Part shown: one piece after another, positions 11,287 to 20,153 of the stretch | Layout of the letters: each line of letters starts with the position of its first letter | Numbering within the stretch: position 1 is the stretch's first letter | NCBI GenBank assembly: GCA_028692105.1 | Contig: JAQUYC010000005.1 | Coordinates: 23,336 to 87,335, forward strand | From: Eubacteriales bacterium | GTDB taxonomy: Bacteria > Bacillota > Clostridia > Peptostreptococcales > Anaerovoracaceae | Direction of reading: 5' to 3' | Length of the DNA stretch: 64,000 nucleotides | The notes under the pieces: generated by a model | The model's input: only the letters and a program-made list of their open reading frames with translations | Told to the model about the DNA's origin: nothing | The model's database searches: none | Position numbers and translations under genes: made by a program

Positions 11287-11640
11287 TTGGATAAAGAAAG
11301 GGAATATGATTTAATCCTTACAATAGTAAACCGGGGTTTTGCCGACATGGCAGTAGATGCTGCAAGGGAAGCGGGCGCCCACGGCGGTACCGTTTTCTAT
11401 GCAAGGGGCACCGGAATACATGAATTAGAGAAATTTTTTGCAATCTCTATCCAGCCGGAAAAAGAAGTTCTTATGAATATTGTCAGGCATGAGGAAACAC
11501 AGGCTATCATGCACGCCATCGTCGAAGCTGCCGGTCTGAAAACAGAAGGAAAAGGTCTTGCCTTTTCCCTGCCTATTTCTGATGTCGCAGGTATTGCACA
11601 TCTTATGAGACCTGATGATAATGAAAAGACAAAAGACTGA
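11287..11640 (+). CDS. PII-family (GlnB-like/PII-NG-like) protein 2
   Basis: YDLILTIVNRGFADMAVDAAREAGAHGGTVFYARGTG...GKGLAFSLPISDVAGIAHL. Confidence 0.78.
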   Translation: MDKEREYDLILTIVNRGFADMAVDAAREAGAHGGTVFYARGTGIHELEKFFAISIQPEKEVLMNIVRHEETQAIMHAIVEAAGLKTEGKGLAFSLPISDVAGIAHLMRPDDNEKTKD

Positions 11641-11641
11641 T

Positions 11642-12409
11642 TCAGCCTAACACTTCCCCTATCGATTCGTGGATAACAAGGTTGGCACGCCGGTCATATT
11701 GAGTTGTTGACTTGTTGATGAGGATGAGATTGTTTCCGCGGAAATAATTAATCAATCCTGAAGCCGGATAAACAACAAGAGATGTCCCTCCTACTATAAG
11801 AAGATCTGCTTTTGAAATGGCACCGATAGCTCCTGCCATAACACTCTGGTCCAACGGCTCTTCATATAATACAACATCGGGCTTGACCAGCCCTCCGCAT
11901 TTAATGCATTTGGGGATTTGACTGCCAGTCTCATCGTTTGCGGCACTGTTTTCGGATTTCATAATGTAGCTTACATCGTAAAAAGTATGGCATTGCATGC
12001 AATAATTGCGGAGCACAGAACCATGAAGCTCATATACATTTTTACTGCCCGCAAGTTGATGCAGACCGTCAATGTTCTGCGTGACGATTGCTTTCACTTT
12101 CCCCTTTTCTTCAAGCTCAGCCAAGGCGTAATGTGCCTTATTGGGCTTCACATCAGGATATATCATGTTCTTTTTATAATAATCGTAAAAGGTCTCTGTA
12201 TGTTTAATAAAAAATGTGTGGCTCAACATTTCTTCAGGAGCATAGCCATATTGAGACTGTGCCTGGTACAGTCCGTTCTCTGACCTAAAATCCGGAATAC
12301 CGCTCTCTGTCGAGACACCGGCTCCCCCAAAAAAAACAATATTTTCGCTTTTATTTACTAATTCTTTAACTCTGCTATCCAAATTTAACACCCCATTCCT
12401 ATTGTACAT
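11642..12409 (-). CDS. NAD-dependent protein deacylase (Sir2/CobB)
   Basis: VFFGGAGVSTESGIPDFRSENGLY...TQNIDGLHQLAGS...ELHGSVLRNYCMQC...CIKCGGLVKPDVVLYEE. Confidence 0.95.
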   Translation of the reverse strand: MYNRNGVLNLDSRVKELVNKSENIVFFGGAGVSTESGIPDFRSENGLYQAQSQYGYAPEEMLSHTFFIKHTETFYDYYKKNMIYPDVKPNKAHYALAELEEKGKVKAIVTQNIDGLHQLAGSKNVYELHGSVLRNYCMQCHTFYDVSYIMKSENSAANDETGSQIPKCIKCGGLVKPDVVLYEEPLDQSVMAGAIGAISKADLLIVGGTSLVVYPASGLINYFRGNNLILINKSTTQYDRRANLVIHESIGEVLG

Positions 12410-12463
12410 CGTATCCGTTCACCGACCGTTCATATTCGTATCTTAACATATCTTGTTAATAAA

Positions 12464-13240
12464 TCAAACCGGTTTGCCCGGCAATCGCATCTCTGTAAGG
12501 TTATTCCAATAGCGTACTGGCATAAATCGTTTCTGGCAGCTTGGGTTGATTCGCTCCTGTATGGCAATGACCTCAAAATACTTTCTCCATAAATTGCGGT
12601 ATTCTGCTTCACTTTCGCCCGGCACTGGAAGTTCTTTGTTGTCAAATGGATAAATGTACCAGTTCCCGCTTTGCGCAAAAATAGCCTTGTTTCTTTTTTT
12701 ATCATAAATTATGAAGGGATCATTCTTCATTCTGTCAGAAAAATGATCCGCAATAAGTTCCAAAATATCATGATCCGGTTCTATTAGGCTATATAATATT
12801 TCCCTGTCACATTGCCCGAGTTTTATGCGCTTCAATGCAGTAAAGCGTACAAGTCCCATCATTCTGCCAATTTCGGCCATAACTTTTTTTTCGCATTGCT
12901 GAACCTCAAATACAATCGGATAGCTGTGAAGCATGCTGACCGTATGGCCTTCTTTAAAGCCAAGACGAATGTAGCTAAGCAGCTTGTTTTCCTTTTCCGG
13001 ATCGGAAGAAAGAAATACACGATATACCCGTTTAAGGTCTCTTTTGGAGATTTTCTCTTCAATGGCTTTATACACCTTTCCCGCCTTTTCTTCTTGCGTT
13101 GCTACAACTCTACTGCTTGAGAAAAGACTTGTCTGGTAAGTATCTGTTTTGTAAATTCCCGATGCCTTTTCCACATAATAATGATCGAATACACAAGTCA
13201 AAAATCCCTCGAAAGTACCGTCATAAAGGTAATCCGTCAT
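12464..13240 (-). CDS. DUF4130/TIGR03915-type probable DNA metabolism protein
   Basis: YLYDGTFEGFLTCVFDHYY...MMGLVRFTAL...HFSDRMKNDPFIIYDKKRNKAIF...QERINPSCQKRFMPVRYWNNLTEM; characteristic C-terminus. Confidence 0.85.
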   Translation of the reverse strand: MTDYLYDGTFEGFLTCVFDHYYVEKASGIYKTDTYQTSLFSSSRVVATQEEKAGKVYKAIEEKISKRDLKRVYRVFLSSDPEKENKLLSYIRLGFKEGHTVSMLHSYPIVFEVQQCEKKVMAEIGRMMGLVRFTALKRIKLGQCDREILYSLIEPDHDILELIADHFSDRMKNDPFIIYDKKRNKAIFAQSGNWYIYPFDNKELPVPGESEAEYRNLWRKYFEVIAIQERINPSCQKRFMPVRYWNNLTEMRLPGKPV

Positions 13241-13258
13241 ATAATCAGTCTCCCCTCT

Positions 13259-14683
13259 TTACGATTTTTCTCTTTGCACGGTAATGGAGTTGAACATTGA
13301 AATCTGAGTATTATCGTCTATTGGCAATAGTCTCTCCTTGATCTTTTCCGCTGCCAAGGCTTCATTTTTAATAAATTCAGGCACGATATCATTACCGCCA
13401 TAGTATCTGCCGCAGCAGGTGATAAAATATCTTGCCCTCTTAACAACTACCCCGATTTTCTTAAGGTCATCAAAATGTACAGCTGATTGCCGCCGCTGTC
13501 GTACGATTCTCAATGCGGAAACGGTTCCGACTCCGGGAATGCGCAGCAGCTCTTCCAAAGCGGCTTTATTTATCTCAACAGGGAATTTTTCGATATTTCT
13601 CAATGCCCACCCCATTTTGGGATCCAGGTCAAGATCCAGAAAAGGCGTTTTCTCATCAAATATCTCATCAGCAGAAAAACCATAGAAACGAAGAAGCCAA
13701 TCAGCCTGATAAAGCCGGTGTTCTCGTGCAAGAGGGGGTGCAGTAAACGGTGTTGGCAGCAGCGGCGAATTGGACACAGGAATATAGGCAGAAAAATATA
13801 CGCGTTTCATTTTGAATGATCTATAGAGGTCTTCTGACGTTTTAATAATCTGTCTGTCATTTTCAGGACTTGCTCCGATGATGATCTGTGTTGTTTGACC
13901 TGCGGGAGCGAACCTTTCTCTGCTTCTGTTCCCCTGCTTATGAACTGCAAGTGCCTTACCGGCCATCTCCATCAGGCTCCCGTCTCCCTGCGTTACATTC
14001 TCACCTTCCGGGTCAAGAAATCGAAGATCTCCCTCGCTATAGAGATCACGGTTTTTGAACATATTTCCCGGGCCCTTTAACTGTCTGCGTTCTGTTAATG
14101 TTTGAGTAATTTGTTTCATAGGTGTAAAAATGTTTTTTGGCTTTTTCTGAGGAGCAAGGAGGCTAAGGCTTTCTTGAGTAGGGAGCTCAAGATTTATACT
14201 GAGCCGGTCTGCCATAAGTCCTATCTGATGAATGATCTCAGGTGACACCCCCGGAATGATCTTTGCGTGTATATATCCTGCAAAACCATATTCCTCCCTT
14301 AAAATTTGAAGACAGCTTCGAATTCTATCGGCTGTATGATCAGGTGATACTTCAACTGCAGAGCTCAAAAAAAGTCCTTCGATATAATTGCGTTTGTAAA
14401 ATTCTATCGTAAGATTAGCCAGTTCTCTTGGCTCAAAGCTTGCTCTGCTTATATCGGATGAGCGCCGATTTACACAGTATTCACAATCAAATACGCAGTT
14501 GTTTGTAAAAAGGATCTTTAGAAGCGAAATACAACGCCCGTCCGCCGACCATGAATGGCAAATTCCTGCGGCAGCAGAGCTGCCTAATTTTCCATTGTTC
14601 TTTCGCTCTACACCGCTGGATGAACAGGAAACATCATACTTAGCACCGTCGGCTAATATTTTAATTTTTTCAAATGTATTCAT
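13259..14683 (-). CDS. Putative DNA modification/repair radical SAM protein (TIGR03916-type)
   Basis: CVFDCEYC (CX3CX2C) radical SAM motif and C-terminal helix-hairpin-helix LLRIPGVGTVSALRIVRQRR. Upstream of and adjacent to the DUF4130 gene on the same strand. Confidence 0.88.
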   Translation of the reverse strand: MNTFEKIKILADGAKYDVSCSSSGVERKNNGKLGSSAAAGICHSWSADGRCISLLKILFTNNCVFDCEYCVNRRSSDISRASFEPRELANLTIEFYKRNYIEGLFLSSAVEVSPDHTADRIRSCLQILREEYGFAGYIHAKIIPGVSPEIIHQIGLMADRLSINLELPTQESLSLLAPQKKPKNIFTPMKQITQTLTERRQLKGPGNMFKNRDLYSEGDLRFLDPEGENVTQGDGSLMEMAGKALAVHKQGNRSRERFAPAGQTTQIIIGASPENDRQIIKTSEDLYRSFKMKRVYFSAYIPVSNSPLLPTPFTAPPLAREHRLYQADWLLRFYGFSADEIFDEKTPFLDLDLDPKMGWALRNIEKFPVEINKAALEELLRIPGVGTVSALRIVRQRRQSAVHFDDLKKIGVVVKRARYFITCCGRYYGGNDIVPEFIKNEALAAEKIKERLLPIDDNTQISMFNSITVQREKS

Positions 14684-14886
14684 CGTTTATCCTCTACATA
14701 AAAGAACTCCCGTTCTTATTATAGTCCATTTCAAACGGGTGTTCAACAAGAAATTCCATTATATTATTTGATTTGTTCAGCCGCTGTTATTAACTTTGGG
14801 GAACTTTGGATTTGTTCTGCAGACGCTATTTATCAATAAAATATTTTGTGGTATAATTCTGAGATATTAAACGAGGAGGAGCACAC

Positions 14887-15996
14887 ATGGATAATCGAAA
14901 AACCGCCTTGGTATTAGGCGGCGGAGGATCAAGAGGAGCTTATGAGATCGGTGTCTGGCAAGCTTTAAAAGAGCTGGGCATACGGATTGATATTGTAACA
15001 GGCACTTCTGTCGGCGCTATCAACGGTGCGATGATAGCACAAGATACTTTTGATCTGGCTGTTTCCTTGTGGAAAGAGATAGATACATCCAAAGTGTTCG
15101 ACACTGATATAAAAGATATTATTGCAAATTCGGGAATCGGAACAGCAAAGTTAAAAGACCTGCTTTATACGTATATTGATGAAAGCGCAATTCGAAAATC
15201 ATCTATTGATTACGGACTTGTTGTAGTTGAACTTCCCTCTATGAGACCAAAATACCTTATTAAAGAGGAAATACCCGAAGGAACGCTGATCGATCATATT
15301 ATGGCAAGCGGCACTCTTTTTCCTGCCATGAAAACTTATGAAATTAACAGCTTACGATATATAGACGGCGGCTTTTCAGACAACCTGCCCGTCGGCATGG
15401 CTGTCGACCATGGCGCAACGCATGTAATTGCAGTGGATCTGGAAGTAATAGGAGTTATCAGAAAAAAAAGATTCGATGATGCCGATTTTATAAGAATCAT
15501 ACAATGTCCTTGGGATTTGGGGAATATGCTCATTTTTGATACTCTCAACACAAGCAAAATACTTCGACTGGGATACCTGGATACTTTAAAGGCTTTTCAT
15601 GTATATGACGGTAATCATTTTTGCTTTGTTAAAGGTGACTTTGACCGCCGAAGTCTTCGGGGCGCTGATTCAGCCGGAACTATTTTTGGGCTTGATGCAG
15701 GGTTGATTTACAAGAAGTATATTTTCGATATACACTTGAAAAATGCGGTTGATAAGCATATCAAAGAGATTGGAAAGGAACCGCACGGCGATTCAGAGAC
15801 CATGATAGCCAAGTTGTTGGATGGAATTATCAAAGCTAAAGCGACGTTGAACCAAAAAACACTGACCATTATGATTTCACGGAAGCTGAAAGAAAGCAGA
15901 GATATAGAAAGAATACTGCTTGCTAAGCCGGTAATGAATCTGCTTAAGGAAGAAACTCTGGCTGCCAATTACTTAATCAAGGAGGGTTTTATTTAA
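14887..15996 (+). CDS. Patatin-like phospholipase family protein
   Basis: LVLGGGGSRGAYEIGVWQAL, GTSVGAINGA, YIDGGFSDNLPV. Confidence 0.92.
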   Translation: MDNRKTALVLGGGGSRGAYEIGVWQALKELGIRIDIVTGTSVGAINGAMIAQDTFDLAVSLWKEIDTSKVFDTDIKDIIANSGIGTAKLKDLLYTYIDESAIRKSSIDYGLVVVELPSMRPKYLIKEEIPEGTLIDHIMASGTLFPAMKTYEINSLRYIDGGFSDNLPVGMAVDHGATHVIAVDLEVIGVIRKKRFDDADFIRIIQCPWDLGNMLIFDTLNTSKILRLGYLDTLKAFHVYDGNHFCFVKGDFDRRSLRGADSAGTIFGLDAGLIYKKYIFDIHLKNAVDKHIKEIGKEPHGDSETMIAKLLDGIIKAKATLNQKTLTIMISRKLKESRDIERILLAKPVMNLLKEETLAANYLIKEGFI

Positions 15997-17101
15997 ATTG
16001 TTTGATCAGAAAATCACACAAATTTTGCGCTGAATTTTGCTTTCTATAAACTTCAATCGAGGAGCGCAGCATTTTAATCCGATCAGGATTTTGAAACAGA
16101 GTATATACCGCTTCATCAAGCGGGAAAGAATTGGTCGCATATATAGCCAATCCATTATTCATCATAAATTCAACATTTCGCATCTCATGACCCGGGATAG
16201 GATTTACCATGATCATCGGCAGCCCCTTCGAAAGAGCTTCTGAAGCAGTGATACCTCCCGGTTTTGTTATTATACAGTCAGCGGCATCCATCATAACGTC
16301 TACGTTATCAACATAACCGTATATATCAAAACGCTTCTTTGTGGCAAGATTCTTCACCTTTTTATACATTTTTTTGTTATTTCCGCAGACAACAATGACT
16401 TGGAAGTCTAAATCCAGCCGATCGAGCATCTGGATTGATTCATCAATTTTCCCATATCCCATGCTTCCGCTCATCAGCAATATCGTATTCTTATGTACAT
16501 CAAGATTAAGCATGCTTCTTGCATGATTTTGATCTCTGTGCTCTGAAAACTTAGACTTGATCGGGATGCCGATCGGGAGCATCTTTGCGGGATCCAACCC
16601 CTTCTTTTTCATCTGGAATTTTAGCTGTTGATGAGGAGTCACATAATAATCAAGAAGTCTTGCTTCCTCCCACAGCGGGTGAACGGTAAAGTCCGTTACT
16701 ATACCTACTGTAACAGCCTCGCTCCAGTACTTTTCCTTCATAATGCTGACGAGTATGGATGAAAGGACATGTGTACATATGATAACATCGGGCTTCGTCT
16801 CTTCTATATACTTATTTAAATCCTTTGCCCAAACAGTATTTGTAATCTTCTGCACAGAATATTTTTTTGATGGCTTGTTCTTTTTTACTACAATATCATA
16901 AAGTTTCGAAGAAATTTTTTTCGCATACGCGGTGGATAGCAGATACCCTTTAGATACCAGATAAGAAAGAATAGGCTCTATATATTCATAGGCATCAAGA
17001 ACCTCACAGTCAACTCCGCGCTGTTCAAATGCGTTTTTTATTGCCTGACCTGCGGCAATATGCCCTTGACCGGTTGAAATACTTAATATCAGTACTTTCA
17101 T
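15989..17101 (-). CDS. MGDG synthase/UgtP-like glycosyltransferase (GT28)
   Basis: MKVLILSISTGQGHIAAGQAIKNAF...DVIICTHVLSS...MMDAADCIITKPGGITASEALSKGLPMI. Confidence 0.9.
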   Translation of the reverse strand: MKVLILSISTGQGHIAAGQAIKNAFEQRGVDCEVLDAYEYIEPILSYLVSKGYLLSTAYAKKISSKLYDIVVKKNKPSKKYSVQKITNTVWAKDLNKYIEETKPDVIICTHVLSSILVSIMKEKYWSEAVTVGIVTDFTVHPLWEEARLLDYYVTPHQQLKFQMKKKGLDPAKMLPIGIPIKSKFSEHRDQNHARSMLNLDVHKNTILLMSGSMGYGKIDESIQMLDRLDLDFQVIVVCGNNKKMYKKVKNLATKKRFDIYGYVDNVDVMMDAADCIITKPGGITASEALSKGLPMIMVNPIPGHEMRNVEFMMNNGLAIYATNSFPLDEAVYTLFQNPDRIKMLRSSIEVYRKQNSAQNLCDFLIKQFK

Positions 17102-17204
17102 AATCTCGTTCCCCTCTTAACTGACAATATCTTATTCTTAAGATACCATATTTCACGCAATGGGAAAAGATGATTGTATGAGATTCATATTTCTTTTCAG
17201 CCTT

Positions 17205-17849
17205 TTATTTTTCACCATCCTGTTTATTATCGGCCTTCGTCTTTGCAGATCCGGCTGTTGGAATGTCTTTGATTGGTTTGTAGGCAAAATATTCTCTGGC
17301 AGGTGTCTTATAAAGTGCTGCCGCCAGCAAAACCGCTAACGCTGTTCCTGCGGTAAACTGCAGTATATTCCAGGGGATCCCCAAAATGGCAACAATAAAA
17401 TTCCCATATATCAAACCTTCTGCGACATAGTATCCGGCAACCATGACCAAGCCCGCAATTAACATTCCGATAAGCTGGCGAACCGGTACACCAAGAATGC
17501 TCCTTCCTTGTTTACCAATAGATTTCAGAACAAACAAACCCATGATTATAGCCATGAGGCCTTTAATAATCAATGTCCAAGGCGCCCATATTGCAAATCC
17601 TATAAGGATATCTGCCAGAGCTGAGCCAAACCCTGCAGCAACAGCGCCATACTTCCAGCCTAATATCAATACGGAAAGGAAAATCATAGTATCTCCGAGG
17701 TGGATATAGCCATTGCCAAACGGGACAGGTATTATGATCAGGATAGTTGCAGCAACGATCATAGCCATCATCAGCCCCGTCAATATTAATTTAGTTGTAT
17801 GCTCTTTATTTGTCATATTCAGTCCCTGCTTTCTCGTGTTCCTTGACAC
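17205..17849 (-). CDS. ECF transporter S component
   Basis: Hydrophobic protein with GYIHLGDTMIFLSVLILGWKYGAVAAGFGSALADILIG, typical of ECF S components. Confidence 0.85.
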   Translation of the reverse strand: MSRNTRKQGLNMTNKEHTTKLILTGLMMAMIVAATILIIIPVPFGNGYIHLGDTMIFLSVLILGWKYGAVAAGFGSALADILIGFAIWAPWTLIIKGLMAIIMGLFVLKSIGKQGRSILGVPVRQLIGMLIAGLVMVAGYYVAEGLIYGNFIVAILGIPWNILQFTAGTALAVLLAAALYKTPAREYFAYKPIKDIPTAGSAKTKADNKQDGEK

Positions 17850-17876
17850 GATTGATTTACTGACTTATAATACTAT

Positions 17877-17906
17877 AAAATTGTATATAGTTTAATATGC
17901 AATTTT
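17877..17906. promoter_or_regulatory. Near-palindromic candidate operator between ECF-S and MocR genes
   Basis: AAAATTGTATAT-AGTTTA-ATATGCAATTTT; 11 of 12 arm positions match. Confidence 0.45.
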
Positions 17907-17968
17907 ATTTATTTTCAAGTATACAGTTTGTTTCTTGATTTTTCTCAGACGATAAGAGGTACAGTACA

Positions 17969-19393
17969 ATGAAAGCCATCATTCCGGATTTCCAGACAAG
18001 GTCTGCCGTTCCTTTATATTTACAGCTTTATAACTACGTGAAGGCTGCAATTCTTGATGGGAGCATCCTTCCATCTGAAAGGCTTCCATCACTCAGAAGC
18101 CTATCGAAAAGTCTCGGACTTAGTATTACCACTATAGAGCTGGCATATAATCAGCTTCTTGTAGAAGGATATATTTATAGCAAGCCTCAATCCGGGTACT
18201 ATGTAAATCGAATTTCTTCAGGGATGGGAAGTGTCAGCCGTGATACAGAGTTCGCTTTTTATGAAATGGTTTCACTTTCGCAAGCTGAGCTCTTGTCCGA
18301 ATATGAGAAGAATGGTTATTATGATGCCTCATGCTTTGATTTTGTAAAATGGAAGAAATGCATTAACCAAGTGCTGACCGAATACTCTTACCTTTTGTTG
18401 AGTGAAGGCAATCCTCAGGGTGAAAAGGCGCTGCGGCAGGAGATTTCAAAATACGTATATCAATCAAGAGGGGTGATATGTACTCCCGAGCAGATCGTCA
18501 TAGGTGCCGGAACCCAGCAAATTACTGGACAGCTTTGCACTATTTTAATTAAAACAGGCTTGAAACATGTCACTTTAGAGGAACCGGGCTATCTTCCTGT
18601 GAGAAACATTTTCCGTGACCGGGATTTTGCTATTACAGCCGTTCCAGTGGGCAAGGAAGGGATTCCAATATCAAAGCTTCCTGTACATATACGGTCCGCT
18701 ATATATGTGAGCCCTTCCAATCAGTTTCCTACCGGTTATGTCATGCCTATAGGAAAGCGTTATGAGCTGCTGGACTGGGCAACAAAAAACGACAGCATCG
18801 TGATAGAAGATGATTATGACAGTGAACTCCGCTATTTCGGTAAGCCGATTCCGTCTCTTCAAGGCTTGGATCACAGCCAGAAGGTTGTTTACCTTGGCTC
18901 TTTTTCTTCTACTTTATTTCCATCCATCAAAATCAGCTATATGATTCTGCCGCCGTACATGGCTGAAATTTTCGATACGTTTCGCGGTGATTACACCCAG
19001 ACCTGTTCAAAGACAGAACAGCTTACGCTTGCTCTTTATATGTCAAAAGGCTTATATCAGAAGAATATCAAGAAATTGAGGACATTATATTCGCAAAAAT
19101 TACAGGTTGTGCTATCCTTATTGGAAAAATGGGGCAAAGGGTTTATTAAACCCATAAAGTTTTCATCGGGTCTCAATATGCTGCTCAGTATAAAAAGTAA
19201 AAAAACAGCTTCCCAATTGTGTCAGGAAGCAAAGGAACTTGGCATAAGTACACTTCCTATCGCCTCTTATGCGGCGCCTCCGACGGAAGATACCGTAATT
19301 CTAATATTCTATTACAATCAGATTCCTCTCAAGGATATGGAACCTGCGGTAAAAGACCTTATTGCTAAATGGAAGGGAGTTATTTCTCAGTAA
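17969..19393 (+). CDS. MocR/PdxR-type GntR-HTH + PLP aminotransferase-fold regulator
   Basis: N-terminal VPLYLQLYNYVKAAILDGSILPSERLPSLRSLSKSLGLS and aminotransferase domain EDDYDSELRYFGKPIPSLQGLD...VVYLGSFSSTLFPSIKISYMILP. Confidence 0.95.
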   Translation: MKAIIPDFQTRSAVPLYLQLYNYVKAAILDGSILPSERLPSLRSLSKSLGLSITTIELAYNQLLVEGYIYSKPQSGYYVNRISSGMGSVSRDTEFAFYEMVSLSQAELLSEYEKNGYYDASCFDFVKWKKCINQVLTEYSYLLLSEGNPQGEKALRQEISKYVYQSRGVICTPEQIVIGAGTQQITGQLCTILIKTGLKHVTLEEPGYLPVRNIFRDRDFAITAVPVGKEGIPISKLPVHIRSAIYVSPSNQFPTGYVMPIGKRYELLDWATKNDSIVIEDDYDSELRYFGKPIPSLQGLDHSQKVVYLGSFSSTLFPSIKISYMILPPYMAEIFDTFRGDYTQTCSKTEQLTLALYMSKGLYQKNIKKLRTLYSQKLQVVLSLLEKWGKGFIKPIKFSSGLNMLLSIKSKKTASQLCQEAKELGISTLPIASYAAPPTEDTVILIFYYNQIPLKDMEPAVKDLIAKWKGVISQ

Positions 19394-19448
19394 GTTTGGT
19401 TTAATATTTTCAAAAATGTATGCTTCTTGCTTTGTTTGCCGGTTTACA

Positions 19449-20153
19449 TTACAGGTAAAAGATCTCGTACTCCTGGTTCAGCAGATCGATGGTGAGCATC
19501 TTTCGATGCAAAATCTCTCCACGGCCCAGTAAAACCTTTAGTGTTTCAGCTGCTTGAATAGATGCCACCAATGCGGGACTGAACGACGGATTACCAAGTT
19601 CTTTTTCTGCTCCATTCTCTTCTTCAGGCGGATATATTTTCTGCAGAGTCCGATCTCCCGGCAGGATTGTTGAAACTTGGCCGTACCACCCTGCAATTGC
19701 CCCATGTATCAGTGGGATCATAAGTTTCTCACAATGAACCTCAAGCAGCCGACGTGTCGTAATACTGTCCAGAGCATCAACCACGATATCATGATTCTTT
19801 ATGATTTCATCACAGTTTTCTTCTCCTATAAAAGCCTGTACCGGATTAATCCTGATCTCGTGATTGACCTGCTTCATTCTTACTTCCGCAATAAATGCCT
19901 TGTTTTTACCAAGAACCTCTTCTGTTGAAAGCAGCTGGCGATTCAAATTGGTCTCGTCGAAAACATCGCCGTCCACTGCGGTGATAGTTCCAATCCCCAG
20001 CCTGCCAAGAAATTCTATCACATAACCGCCTAATCCCCCGCATCCCACGACGCATACCTTAAAGGTTTTCAGGCGATCATTTTCTTCACGGTTCAGCATA
20101 TTCATATTTTTTAAATACCGGTTTTTCATCATTCGCCTTTCATTCAATTCCAT
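19449..20153 (-). CDS. HesA/MoeB/ThiF family adenylyltransferase
   Basis: VCVVGCGGLGGYVIEFLGRLGIGTITAVDGDVFDETNLNRQLL...VVDALDSITTRRLLE. Start overlaps the preceding gene's stop. Confidence 0.92.
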   Translation of the reverse strand: MELNERRMMKNRYLKNMNMLNREENDRLKTFKVCVVGCGGLGGYVIEFLGRLGIGTITAVDGDVFDETNLNRQLLSTEEVLGKNKAFIAEVRMKQVNHEIRINPVQAFIGEENCDEIIKNHDIVVDALDSITTRRLLEVHCEKLMIPLIHGAIAGWYGQVSTILPGDRTLQKIYPPEEENGAEKELGNPSFSPALVASIQAAETLKVLLGRGEILHRKMLTIDLLNQEYEIFYL

